A stretch of 64,000 nucleotides of DNA, taken from the NCBI RefSeq assembly GCF_003270085.1, contig NZ_QFDQ01000058.1, forward strand, positions 1 to 64,000, written 5' to 3'. The position numbers were made by a program, and so were the translations under genes. This DNA is from Streptomyces triticisoli (GTDB lineage: Bacteria > Actinomycetota > Actinomycetes > Streptomycetales > Streptomycetaceae). Below, one piece after another: positions 7,205 through 17,625 of the stretch. The notes below the pieces were generated by a model that made no database searches, had not been told where the DNA came from, and saw only the letters and a list, made by a program, of their open reading frames with translations. Within the stretch, counting starts at the first letter, position 1; every line of letters begins with the position of its first letter.

Positions 7205-8131
7205 TCAGCGCCGACGCAGACGCAGGACCAGAGCGGCGCCCCCGGTGAGCATCAGCACCGCGGCGGCGCCGCCCGCCAGCAGTGGCGCGGAGGGACCCGA
7301 GCCGGTGCCAGTCCCGGACGCCACGGGACCGTTGTCCGGAGCGCCGGCGCGCACCCGCGGAACAGCGGAGGCCGGCGTCCGCTGCGCGGGCTCCGTCGTC
7401 TGCCGCGTGGGTTCCGCCGACTGCCGCGCGGGCACCGTCGTCTCCTTCGCCCCCTTCGTCTCCTTCGCCGGGGCGGACTTCCCGCTCGTCGCCTTCGCGA
7501 ACATCACGTCCGAGCACGAGTAGTAGGTGTCCGGCGTGCTGCTGTTCTGCCAGATCGTGAACAGCACATGCCGGCCCGTCCGGTCGGCCGGCAGCGTCGC
7601 CCCGATGCGGTACGCCCCGCCCGTCAGCGCGGGGTCCGTCACTTCGGCGAAGGGCCGTGCCGGAATGTCCTTCCACGTCAACGGCTTCGTCGGATCGTAG
7701 CCGGGCTTGGTCAGGTAGAGCTTGAACGTGCCCCGGTGCGGAATCGTCGAGGCGTACCTCATCGTCAGCCCGGCGCCCGGCACCAGAGGGGTCGACGGCC
7801 AGTCGCCGCGGGGCAGATCGAGCCCCTTGTAGGCGGGCAGGCCCCCGCTGCACAGCTTGCCGTCGGGGATCATCCGACGGTCCCGGCCGGCCACGTTCGC
7901 CACCCGCAGGTTGTCCCACGCGGTGAAGGGCGCGCCGTTCGCGGCGACCGCCGCCCGGCAGGCGGCCGAGCCGGCCCTGCCGCCTCCGTCCGGCGAGCAG
8001 GCGAACACCCGGCCGGCCGGATCGGTCGGGGCGCCGTGCGCCCGGGCGGGCCCCGCCGTCCACAGGGTGAGCAGGGCCGACGCCGCCACAGTGGCTGCGA
8101 CACCCTTGAGCGGTGCGGTCATCCGAGTCAT
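7205..8131 (-). CDS. AA10 lytic polysaccharide monooxygenase with C-terminal membrane anchor
   Basis: Secreted copper enzyme that cleaves crystalline polysaccharide (chitin or cellulose) oxidatively. The 308-residue precursor has a signal peptide ending ARA, so that His32 becomes the mature N-terminus of the copper histidine brace (HGAPTDPAGRVFACSP). The second copper His is probably in IPHRGTFKLYLTKPGYD. The catalytic domain ends near SCSDVMFAKA. A Thr/Pro/Ala/Lys-rich stalk follows, then a hydrophobic helix (LLAGGAAAVLMLTGGAALVL) and RLRRR, giving a cell-surface tether instead of a binding module. ATG 8131 is chosen, with GAGGAG nine bases upstream. Substrate preference cannot be read from the sequence. 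Confidence 0.9.
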   Translation of the reverse strand: MTRMTAPLKGVAATVAASALLTLWTAGPARAHGAPTDPAGRVFACSPDGGGRAGSAACRAAVAANGAPFTAWDNLRVANVAGRDRRMIPDGKLCSGGLPAYKGLDLPRGDWPSTPLVPGAGLTMRYASTIPHRGTFKLYLTKPGYDPTKPLTWKDIPARPFAEVTDPALTGGAYRIGATLPADRTGRHVLFTIWQNSSTPDTYYSCSDVMFAKATSGKSAPAKETKGAKETTVPARQSAEPTRQTTEPAQRTPASAVPRVRAGAPDNGPVASGTGTGSGPSAPLLAGGAAAVLMLTGGAALVLRLRRR

Positions 8132-8305
8132 GGGGGGCGTCTCCTCGGCCGGCGCGGGAACGGTGTGCCGGAGTCCAGTACGGGTGACGGCCCCGACGCG
8201 TTCAGGGCGACTGACCGGAAGTGAGCCGACGCTGGGGCGCGAGTGATCCCCGGGGGGGGCGAACGGACGCCGCGGGGCGGTGAGTTATCGTGTACGCGAG
8301 TGAGA

Positions 8306-8327
8306 ACAAACGGCATGCCCCGTCCAT
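8306..8327 (+). promoter_or_regulatory. Candidate autoregulatory element upstream of cprB
   Basis: ACAAACGG and CCCCGTCCAT arms with an ACGG/CCGT inverted core lie 25 bases before the cprB start. The form resembles the autoregulatory elements bound by gamma-butyrolactone receptors of the ArpA/ScbR/CprB group, so self-repression is plausible. The match is by eye. Confidence 0.45.
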
Positions 8328-8351
8328 CACGGCCCCGGGAGTGTCCTGTCG

Positions 8352-8999
8352 ATGCCGAGGCAGTTACGCGCCGAGCAGACCCGCGCGACGATCATCACAG
8401 CCGCCGCCGACCTGTTCGACCAGAAGGGCTACGAGCGCACCAGCCTCAGCGACATCGTCGCACACGCGAACGTCACCAAAGGCGCCCTGTACTTCCACTT
8501 CGCGGCCAAGGAGGACCTGGCCCAGGCCATCATGGAGCTGCAGTCCCGGGCCGCCCGCCAGGTGACCAGTGACGTGGACGGGCGCGGCGGCTCCTCGCTG
8601 GAGGCCCTGATCCGCATCACGTACGCGCTCACCCGGCTCGCCGTGGAGGGCCCGGTCACCCGCGCCGGCCTGCGGCTCGCCACCGGGGGAGTCGAGGCAC
8701 GCCCACCGCTGCGGCACCCCTTCACCGAGTGGCTGGAGATCATCACCCGCAAACTCCTCGGCGCCGCCCGGGAGCGCGACATCCAGCCGGACGTCGACGT
8801 GCACGCCGTCGCGCACTCCCTGGTCTGCTTCTTCGTCGGCACCCGGGTCGCGGGCCGGCCCCTGGAACCCGTCGCGCGGCTGCCGCGCAGGACGACCGAG
8901 ATGTGGCACCTCCTGATCCGCGGCCTGGTCCCGGTGCACCGGCGCCCCCGCTATCTGAGCCTCGCCACGCGGCTGGAGCGGGAGATCGTCGCCGTATGA
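8352..8999 (+). CDS. cprB: CprB-like TetR-family gamma-butyrolactone receptor homologue
   Basis: DNA-binding repressor of 215 residues. The N-terminal TetR helix-turn-helix contains VTKGALYFHF preceded by TSLSDIVAHAN. The C-terminal ligand domain keeps the Trp that lines the ligand pocket of this group (PFTEW, Trp127). Length and sequence fit CprB of S. coelicolor, where cprB also lies two genes from geosmin synthase. Receptors of this type control antibiotic production and sporulation. No afsA-type synthase gene is adjacent, so any ligand would come from elsewhere. ATG 8352 has GGGAG ten bases upstream. Confidence 0.88.
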   Translation: MPRQLRAEQTRATIITAAADLFDQKGYERTSLSDIVAHANVTKGALYFHFAAKEDLAQAIMELQSRAARQVTSDVDGRGGSSLEALIRITYALTRLAVEGPVTRAGLRLATGGVEARPPLRHPFTEWLEIITRKLLGAARERDIQPDVDVHAVAHSLVCFFVGTRVAGRPLEPVARLPRRTTEMWHLLIRGLVPVHRRPRYLSLATRLEREIVAV

Positions 9000-9021
9000 C
9001 CCGCGCGGTACGGTGAGGCGT

Positions 9022-10212
9022 ATGCCCTCGATCCCGTCCGCCCCCGTGCTTCTGGGCAACGAACCAGGTTCCTTCCCGCACAGTGTGCTGGCCGAGCGGC
9101 ACCCGGCCATCGTCCGACAGGTGCGGGAGGCCTTCCCCTACGGCCCCGAGCAGCACCGTGCCCTCGACGCGCTGCTGGACAGCTGCACGAAGGGCGTGAT
9201 CGAGGAGCTTCCCGCCGACGCGCACGACCGGGACCGCTGGCAGGCCTGGGGGCTCGGGCGGTACGCGGGCCGGTCCTGGTTCGACGTGCCGTGGCTGTGG
9301 TCCGAGAGCTACTTCTACCGCCGGCTCCTCGAAGCCGTCGGCTACTTCGCGCCCGGCCCCTGGCAGGGCATCGACCCCTTCCGCCCGTTCAAACTCGCCG
9401 AACTCGACTCCCCGGAGACGGACGAGGAACTGGCGGCACTCGACGCGCTGGAGAGCGAGCCGCCGGAGCGGCGCGCGACCGCCCTGCTGCACGGCTCCCT
9501 CTGGGGCAACCGCGCCGATCTGGGCTTCCGGCTCTCGGCGGCGGGCGCTCAGGCGGAGCGGGCCGCCGGACCGGTCCCCGGCCTGGTCGCCGACGACAGC
9601 GAAACGCTCTGGTCGCTGCTGCCGCCCTCCCCGGCCGACGGCACGCTCTGCCTGGTCGCCGACAACGCCGGCCGCGAACTCGTCCCCGACCTCCTCCTCG
9701 TCGCCCACCTCCTCGCCCACGGCCACGTCCAGCGGGCGGTCCTGCACGTCAAGCCGTACCCGTACTACGTCTCCGACGCCACCACCGCCGACGTCGTCGA
9801 CGCCGTGCACCGGCTGACCGCCGCTCCCGGGGCGGCCGCCGGATACGGGCGCCGTCTGTGGTCGGCGATGACCGATGGCCGGCTCACGGTGCGGGCCCAC
9901 CCCTTCTCCTGCTCCCCGCTGCCGTACGCCGCGGTGTCCGGCGATCTGCGCGAGGAGTTCGCCGCGGCCACGCTGACCGTGTTCAAGGGCGACCTGAACT
10001 ACCGGCGCCTGGTCGGCGACCAACTGTGGCCGCCGACCACGCCCTTCGCGGACGTCACCGACCACTTCCCCGGCCCCGTCGCCGCCCTGCGCACCCTGAA
10101 GTCCGACGTGATCACCGGCCTGGACGCGTCGACCGAGGCCGCACTGGACGCCGCCGAGGACGGGCGCTGGCGCATCGGCGGCACGCATGCGCTGATCCAG
10201 GTCAGGATCTGA
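9022..10212 (+). CDS. DUF89 damage-control phosphatase (ARMT1-like)
   Basis: Protein of 396 residues from ATG 9022; GTG 9013 is an in-frame alternative. DUF89 enzymes are metal-dependent phosphatases thought to hydrolyse damaged or surplus phosphometabolites. Family motifs are visible: SLWGNRADLGF, a metal-site DNAGREL at about residue 211, FKGDLNYRRLVGD near 320, and TLKSD near 355. It begins 22 bases after cprB and precedes geosmin synthase, a neighbourhood also known in S. coelicolor, but no functional link to geosmin is evident. Its substrate is unknown. Confidence 0.87.
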   Translation: MPSIPSAPVLLGNEPGSFPHSVLAERHPAIVRQVREAFPYGPEQHRALDALLDSCTKGVIEELPADAHDRDRWQAWGLGRYAGRSWFDVPWLWSESYFYRRLLEAVGYFAPGPWQGIDPFRPFKLAELDSPETDEELAALDALESEPPERRATALLHGSLWGNRADLGFRLSAAGAQAERAAGPVPGLVADDSETLWSLLPPSPADGTLCLVADNAGRELVPDLLLVAHLLAHGHVQRAVLHVKPYPYYVSDATTADVVDAVHRLTAAPGAAAGYGRRLWSAMTDGRLTVRAHPFSCSPLPYAAVSGDLREEFAAATLTVFKGDLNYRRLVGDQLWPPTTPFADVTDHFPGPVAALRTLKSDVITGLDASTEAALDAAEDGRWRIGGTHALIQVRI

Positions 10213-10270
10213 GGAGACCCGAGGTGACCTGAGGTGACCTGAGGAGACTTGAGGAGACCCGAGGTGACCT
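10211..10270. repeat. Six tandem 10-bp repeats between the DUF89 gene and geosmin synthase
   Basis: Six direct decamers of the form GAGGWGACYY follow each other without gaps, beginning at the DUF89 stop codon. Ten base pairs is close to one helical turn, so the units are in phase on the DNA. They end about 95 bases before the geosmin synthase start. Confidence 0.85.
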
Positions 10271-10355
10271 GAGAACCACCCCTGTTCACCTGCCGGTTCA
10301 CGCGAAGGTGTGATCGGGTCCGGGCCCGCGGATGGTGCCGGAGTGTCGCGGGTAG

Positions 10356-12530
<2,175 letters not shown>

Positions 12531-12557
12531 TCCGGACAAGATCGCGGCAATGGCTCA

Positions 12558-12575
12558 GGGCCGCCGTCGCGGCCC
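12558..12575. terminator. Hairpin after geosmin synthase
   Basis: GGGCCGC-CGTC-GCGGCCC, a perfect 7-bp stem with a tetraloop, lies 28 bases past the geosmin synthase stop. No T-tract follows, which is common for Streptomyces terminators. Confidence 0.55.
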
Positions 12576-12660
12576 CCGACCGGTTCGCGTCGCACCGCGT
12601 GGCCGGGCAGGATGCTGTCCGTAGCCTTCACCGCCGTTCCAGCCGTACACGGAGGCCCGG

Positions 12661-13788
12661 ATGACCGGCATCGCGCCCGCACCCTTCACCGCCGACGACT
12701 ACAGGGCCCGGAGGGAGCGCGCCGCCCGGGCGGCCGGCGACGCCGGGCTGGCCGGGCTCCTGGTGGCGCCCGGCCCGGACCTGGTGTGGCTGACCGGCTA
12801 CGCGCCCACCGCCGTCACCGAACGGCTCACGCTGCTCGTACTCGCCCCCGGACGGGACCCCGTCCTCGTCGTGCCCACCCTGGAGGCCCCGGACGCCGCC
12901 AAGGCCGTCGGCGCGTCCACCCTGGCGCTGCGCGACTGGACCGACGGCACGGACCCCTACGCCGTCACGGCAGGCATGCTCGACGGCGACGGCCGGTTCG
13001 GCATCAGCGACAACACCTGGGCCATGCACCTGCTCGGCCTGCAGAAGGCACTGCCCGGCACCTCCTACGCCTCCCTCACCGAGGCCCTGCCGATGCTGCG
13101 CGCGGTGAAGGACGCGGCCGAGGTGGAGCTGCTCGCGGCGGCGGGAGCGGCCGCCGACGCCACGTTCGAGGAGATCCGGAAGGTGCCGTTCGCCGGCCGC
13201 CGCGAGTTCGAGGTCGGCGCCGACCTCGCCGACCTGCTGCGCCGCTTCGGGCACTCCCAGGTCGACTTCACCATCGTCGGCTCCGGCCCCAACGGCGCCA
13301 ACCCGCACCACGAGGTGGGCGACCGGGTCATCGAGCGCGGTGACATGGTCGTCCTCGACTTCGGCGGCCTGAAGGACGGCTACGGCTCCGACACCACCCG
13401 CACCGTGCACGTCGGCGAGCCCACCGACGAGGAGCGGCGGGTGCACGACATCGTCCGTGAGGCCCAGGAGGCCGGCTTCCGGGCGGTGCGCCCGGGCGTC
13501 GCCTGCCAGGAGGTCGACCGGGCCGCCCGCGCGGTCATCGAGGCGGCCGGGTACGGCGAGTACTTCATCCACCGCACCGGCCACGGCATCGGCGTCACCA
13601 CGCACGAGCCGCCGTACATGATCGAGGGCGAGGAACAGCCCCTCGTGCCCGGCATGTGCTTCTCCGTGGAGCCCGGCATCTACCTGCCCGGCCGCTTCGG
13701 GGTGCGCATCGAGGACATCGTCACCGTCACGGAGGACGGAGGCCGCCGCCTCAACGACACGACCCGAGAGCTGGTGACAGTGGACTGA
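12661..13788 (+). CDS. M24 family Xaa-Pro aminopeptidase
   Basis: Cytoplasmic metallopeptidase of 375 residues removing the residue before proline, probably during peptide turnover. The N-terminal creatinase-like domain (to about 125) is followed by the pita-bread catalytic domain. All five metal ligands are present: Asp in VVLDFGG and in GSDTTRT, His in RTGHGIG, Glu in SVEPGIY and Glu in RIEDIV. ATG 12661 follows GGAGG. It lies downstream of geosmin synthase on the same strand with 130 bases and a hairpin between, so it is probably transcribed separately. Confidence 0.93.
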   Translation: MTGIAPAPFTADDYRARRERAARAAGDAGLAGLLVAPGPDLVWLTGYAPTAVTERLTLLVLAPGRDPVLVVPTLEAPDAAKAVGASTLALRDWTDGTDPYAVTAGMLDGDGRFGISDNTWAMHLLGLQKALPGTSYASLTEALPMLRAVKDAAEVELLAAAGAAADATFEEIRKVPFAGRREFEVGADLADLLRRFGHSQVDFTIVGSGPNGANPHHEVGDRVIERGDMVVLDFGGLKDGYGSDTTRTVHVGEPTDEERRVHDIVREAQEAGFRAVRPGVACQEVDRAARAVIEAAGYGEYFIHRTGHGIGVTTHEPPYMIEGEEQPLVPGMCFSVEPGIYLPGRFGVRIEDIVTVTEDGGRRLNDTTRELVTVD

Positions 13789-13811
13789 CCGACCGGCAGC
13801 CCACCCCTTAT

Positions 13812-13844
13812 CGACCGGAAACCGACCGGAAACCGACCGGAACG
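13812..13844. repeat. Three tandem 11-bp repeats
   Basis: CGACCGGAAAC occurs three times in a row, the last copy altered at its end, in the short gap between the M24 peptidase and the phosphotransferase gene, ending 13 bases before the latter's start. Confidence 0.7.
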
Positions 13845-13857
13845 ACACGGCGCGACG

Positions 13858-14820
13858 ATGACCCAGGCACCGACACCCACCGCGGACACCGTCCGCCGAC
13901 TGGTCCGCACCCTGCTCAAGGACAGCCTCGAGGACAGGGCCGACAAGGCCGACATCGCCGCCGGACCCGAGGTCCGGCCCGTGGCCGAGGGCGGCGGTCA
14001 CTCCACGTGGTGGGTCGGCACCCGCCATGTGCTGCGCCTGGCCCCCGACCGCGAGGCCTCGCTGCGCCAGCGCCGCGAACTGCGCCTGCGCGACCTGATC
14101 CGCCCGCACCTGCGGGTCGCCGTCCCGGCCAGTGTCGCGCACGGCGAGTGGGCGCCGGGACTGACGTACACGCTGGACACCAGGATCACCGGCGGCACGG
14201 CCGACGCGCACGACGTGTCCGCCGTCGGCGAGGACGACCTGGCCGGACTGTTCGCGGGGCTGCGCGAGGTGCCCGTCCGGCAGGCCCAGACGCTCGGTGT
14301 GCCCCGTGCCGCGCCGCGCTCCCTGGGGGCGCTGCGCCGCATGGCCGTACGCTGCGCCGAACGCCTCGGGACCGCCGACGAGTTCGACCCCGCGCGGATG
14401 GCCCAGTTCACCGCGCCCGCCGCGGCCCAGCTCGTCGCCCAGCGCGGCACCGCCGTGCTCATCCACCACCACCTCGGCAGCGAGCACCTGGTGGTGGGCG
14501 CCGACGGCCGGGTGCGCGGCGTCCTGGACTGGACCGGCGCGGCCGTCGGCGACCCCGCCGAGGACATCGCCGGGCTCGCCGTCGCCGTCGGCTCCCCGGC
14601 CGCCGTGCGCGCCGCCACCCTGGCCGGCTACGGCGCCCGGCCCTGCCTGCGCGGCCTGTGGCTGGCCCGCTGCGACACCGTGATCCGCCTCGCCGACCGC
14701 CTCGAGGGCCGCGACGGCGACCCGCTGCCGCTCCTCAGGGCCCAGCTGCGCCGCGCCTGGGAGACGATCATGCTGGAGCGCGTCACGGAATTCCGGAACG
14801 GCACGGGCGAGGAGCCGTAG
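13858..14820 (+). CDS. Aminoglycoside-phosphotransferase-like (APH) kinase
   Basis: Protein of 320 residues with an APH/choline-kinase fold: an ATP-lobe Lys region (STWWVGTRHVLRLAPD), a catalytic loop of the HxxxxxxN kind that is degenerate here (IHHHLGSEHLVVGADG, no clear Asn), and the metal-binding segment GVLDWTGAAVGDPAEDIA. Homologues phosphorylate antibiotics or small metabolites; the substrate here cannot be read. The Asp usual in the HGD catalytic motif is replaced (HHHLGS), so activity is not certain. ATG 13858 lies 69 bases after the M24 peptidase, and the two may be cotranscribed. Confidence 0.8.
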   Translation: MTQAPTPTADTVRRLVRTLLKDSLEDRADKADIAAGPEVRPVAEGGGHSTWWVGTRHVLRLAPDREASLRQRRELRLRDLIRPHLRVAVPASVAHGEWAPGLTYTLDTRITGGTADAHDVSAVGEDDLAGLFAGLREVPVRQAQTLGVPRAAPRSLGALRRMAVRCAERLGTADEFDPARMAQFTAPAAAQLVAQRGTAVLIHHHLGSEHLVVGADGRVRGVLDWTGAAVGDPAEDIAGLAVAVGSPAAVRAATLAGYGARPCLRGLWLARCDTVIRLADRLEGRDGDPLPLLRAQLRRAWETIMLERVTEFRNGTGEEP

Positions 14821-14837
14821 CCACCGGTCCTCCGCGC

Positions 14838-16592
14838 TCAGTGCTGCACCAGCACCGCGCACGACTGCCCGGGCACGCGCAGCAGCCCGTCCGCGCCGGG
14901 CGCCGTCACCGGCTCCCAGGCGGCCAGCACCTCGGCCGGGCGGGAGCCCAGGGGGATGGCCGCCGGCTCCTTGCCGAGGTTGACCGCCACGAGCACGTCC
15001 CCGCGCCGGAAGGCGAGCCAGCGGGCGTCCTCGTCGTAGGCCACCTTGGTGTCCGCGAGGTCCGGATCGGTGAGGTCCGGCTGCTCGTGGCGCAGCGCGA
15101 TCAGCCGCCGGTACCAGGCCAGCACGCGCGCGTGCGGCTCCCGCTCCGGCTCGGACCAGTCCAGGCAGGACCGGTCCCGGGTCGCCGGATCCTGAGGATC
15201 GGGCACGTCCTCGGCCGCCCAGCCGTGCGCGGCGAACTCCCGCCGCCGGCCCTGGCGCACGGCCTCGGCGAGCTCGGGGTCGGTGTGGTCGGTGAAGAAC
15301 TGCCACGGCGTGGTGGCCGCCCACTCCTCGCCCATGAACAGCATCGGCGTGAACGGCGCGGTCAGCGTCAGCACGGCCGCGCAGGCCAGCAGCCCGGGGG
15401 AGTCCGCGAGCAGCATGGACAGACGATCGCCCCGGGCCCGGTTGCCGACCTGGTCGTGGGTCTGGCTGTAGCCGAGCAGCCGGTGCCCGGCCACCCGCGT
15501 GCGGTCCAGCGGGCGGCCGTGGTGGCGGCCGCGGAAGCCGGAGTACGTCCCGTCGTGGAAGTAGCCGCCCATGAGGGTCTTGGCGACCGCCGCGAGCGGG
15601 GCCCGCCCGAAGTCGGCGTAGTAGCCCTGGGACTCGCCGGTCAGCGCCGAGTGCAGCGCGTGGTGGAAGTCGTCGTTCCACTGGGCGTGCAGACCGAGGC
15701 CGTTCTGCGCGCGCGGGGTGACGATCCGCGGGTCGTTCAGGTCCGACTCGGCGATCAGGAACAGCGGACGGCCCAGCTCCGCCGAGAGCGCGTCCACGGC
15801 CGTGGACAGCTCCTCCAGGAAGTGGCACGCGCGCGTGTCCACCAGCGCGTGCACCGCGTCCAGGCGCAGCCCGTCGATCCGGTAGTCGCGCAGCCACGCC
15901 AGCGCGCTGCCGGTCAGGAAGGCCCGCACCTCGTCCGAGCCGGGCGCGTCCAGGTTGACGGCGGCGCCCCAGGGGGTGTGGTGCGTGTCGGTGAAGTACG
16001 GCCCGAACCGCGGCAGGTAGTTGCCCGAGGGGCCCAGGTGGTTGTGGACCACGTCCAGGACCACCCCCAGTCCCAGCCCGTGCGCCCGGTCGACGAAGCG
16101 CTTCAGCCCCTCCGGGCCGCCGTACGGCTCGTGCACCGCCCACAGAGAGACACCCTCGTACCCCCAGCCGTGCCGCCCGGGGAACGGGCACACGGGCATC
16201 AACTCCACATGGGTGACGCCCAGTTCCACCAGGTGCTCCAGCCGCTCGGCGGCCGCGTCGAAGGTGCCCTCACGCGTGTACGTGCCGACGTGCATCTCAT
16301 AGAGCACCGCCCCGGGCAGCGGACGCCCGGCCCACGCACCGGAGCGCCACGCGTACCGTCCGTGCGCGACGACGGCGCTCAGCCCGTCCGGGCCGTCCGG
16401 CTGCCGCCGCGAACGCGGATCCGGCAGCACCGGACCGCCGTCCAGCGCGAACCCGTACCGCGAGCCGTCACCCGCCTCCGCCTCACCGGTCCACCACCCC
16501 GCCCGCTCCGGATCGCGCTCCAACGCGCGCGTGGCGCCGTCGCACTGGAGCGTCACCCGGCCGGCCTGCGGTGCCCACACCTCGAACTGCAC
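14838..16592 (-). CDS. treZ: Malto-oligosyltrehalose trehalohydrolase (TreZ)
   Basis: Cytoplasmic GH13 enzyme of 584 residues that releases trehalose from maltooligosyl trehalose made by TreY. The N-terminal CBM48/E-set domain (FEVWAPQAGRVTLQCDGATR) precedes the TIM barrel. The catalytic Asp is in DGLRLDAVHAL, the Glu in FLIAESDLNDPR, and the third acid region is YSQTHDQVGNR. The family-specific DVVHNHLGPSGNYLP is present. It ends 18 bases from the convergent phosphotransferase gene and is divergent from the FHA gene. TreY and GlgX lie 2.3 kb to the right on the same strand. Confidence 0.95.
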   Translation of the reverse strand: MQFEVWAPQAGRVTLQCDGATRALERDPERAGWWTGEAEAGDGSRYGFALDGGPVLPDPRSRRQPDGPDGLSAVVAHGRYAWRSGAWAGRPLPGAVLYEMHVGTYTREGTFDAAAERLEHLVELGVTHVELMPVCPFPGRHGWGYEGVSLWAVHEPYGGPEGLKRFVDRAHGLGLGVVLDVVHNHLGPSGNYLPRFGPYFTDTHHTPWGAAVNLDAPGSDEVRAFLTGSALAWLRDYRIDGLRLDAVHALVDTRACHFLEELSTAVDALSAELGRPLFLIAESDLNDPRIVTPRAQNGLGLHAQWNDDFHHALHSALTGESQGYYADFGRAPLAAVAKTLMGGYFHDGTYSGFRGRHHGRPLDRTRVAGHRLLGYSQTHDQVGNRARGDRLSMLLADSPGLLACAAVLTLTAPFTPMLFMGEEWAATTPWQFFTDHTDPELAEAVRQGRRREFAAHGWAAEDVPDPQDPATRDRSCLDWSEPEREPHARVLAWYRRLIALRHEQPDLTDPDLADTKVAYDEDARWLAFRRGDVLVAVNLGKEPAAIPLGSRPAEVLAAWEPVTAPGADGLLRVPGQSCAVLVQH

Positions 16593-16764
16593 GGACGGTT
16601 CCCCTTCGTCTGCTCACCGTGATGATCCCGTCCATCGTCCTCCATCGGAGATCAATCCGCTTTTGAATCCTCCCTTTTGCGGCGGGTGTCGCCGGGTCCG
16701 CACCGCAGGACGCCGTTTCGGAGTCTTCTGGACACTCGCGGTCCGCTGACCGACAATCACCACC

Positions 16765-17316
16765 GTGACGTCGTCCTTCGAGTTTCATATCTCCCCCGCG
16801 CGGCTGTCCGACGCGGAGCGCGACAAGGCGCTGAAGGTGCTGCGAGACGGCGTCGCGATGGGCCGCCTGTCGCACGACACGTTCGTGCGCCGTATGGAGC
16901 TGGCCCTGACCGCCCGCAGTTCGGAGGAGCTCGCCGCGCTCACCGCCGACCTGCCCACCGAGGGCCGGATGTCCCGGCTGGTGTTCGGCACGGTCGAGGC
17001 CGTGTCCGGTTTCAGCGTACGGCTGCGCAGGGCCTGGCAGGCCGAGCGGCTGCCCAAGTTGCTCCTGCCGCACCCCGGCAGCGGCCACCCGCTGCGCATA
17101 GGGCGCGATCCCGCCAGCGGCCTGCGGCTGACCCACGAGACGGTCTCCCGGGTCCACGCCGAGCTGCGTCACCAGGGCGGCATGTGGGTGCTGCGCGACC
17201 TCGGCTCGACCAACGGCACGACCGTCAACGGCCGGCGCGTGATCGGCGCGGCCGTCGTACGCGAGGGCGACCAGGTGGCGTTCGGCCAGGTGTCGTTCCG
17301 GCTCTCGGCGCCCTGA
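16765..17316 (+). CDS. DUF1707 and FHA domain protein
   Basis: Cytoplasmic 183-residue protein from GTG 16765. The N-terminal DUF1707 (SDAERDKALKVLRDGVAMGR, ending LTADLP) is a helical module common in actinobacteria. The C-terminal forkhead-associated domain has the phosphothreonine-binding motifs IGRDP, SRVHAEL and STNGTTVNG. It is therefore a reader of Ser/Thr-kinase phosphorylation, but no kinase gene is near. It is transcribed divergently from treZ across 172 bases, which must hold both promoters; AT-rich TTTTGAATCC lies in this gap. Confidence 0.92.
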   Translation: MTSSFEFHISPARLSDAERDKALKVLRDGVAMGRLSHDTFVRRMELALTARSSEELAALTADLPTEGRMSRLVFGTVEAVSGFSVRLRRAWQAERLPKLLLPHPGSGHPLRIGRDPASGLRLTHETVSRVHAELRHQGGMWVLRDLGSTNGTTVNGRRVIGAAVVREGDQVAFGQVSFRLSAP

Positions 17317-17454
17317 GGGCCCCCGACCAAGGTCAAGGGCCCACCCAAAGCCCCCACCTCAGAGCGCGGGCCCACCCGGAGCCCCTGTCCCAGGTTGCGG
17401 GCCCACCCACCCCGACCGTCCCCACGCGCCGGCCGCGAGGGAGCCGAAGGGCGC

Positions 17455-17554
17455 GCCGGTGTCGGGGGCCCGTGGGGGTCCCCCCTGCTCTTCAAGAGCT
17501 TGGGGGAGCGCGGAGGCGCGAAGCGCTGAGCACGATCGGGCCCCCGACACCGGC
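17455..17554. repeat. Large inverted repeat with nested hairpin, 17-bp perfect arms
   Basis: In the 309-base gap between the FHA and M14 genes, GCCGGTGTCGGGGGCCC (17455-17471) is matched by its exact reverse complement at 17538-17554. Inside lies a second hairpin with CCCCC/GGGGG and GCTCTT/AAGAGC arms. It sits between convergent genes and could terminate both; it also has the look of a dispersed palindromic element. The remainder of 17317-17625 shows no coding sequence. Confidence 0.75.
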
Positions 17555-17625
17555 TTCCAGCGCCCGTAGGCGACCGAGCCATCAAACCCGTGGCCCCCCA
17601 AGAGCCCCCACGGGCGTACAAGCCA

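Noticed and set aside
13858-14820. Aminoglycoside resistance gene
   Set aside because: The fold fits, but the catalytic HGD motif is degenerate, so resistance cannot be claimed.
12628-16191. Very long minus-strand open frame of nearly 1,190 codons
   Set aside because: It runs antisense to the M24 peptidase and phosphotransferase genes and out of frame with treZ; its composition is Arg/Gly/Ala-rich shadow sequence.
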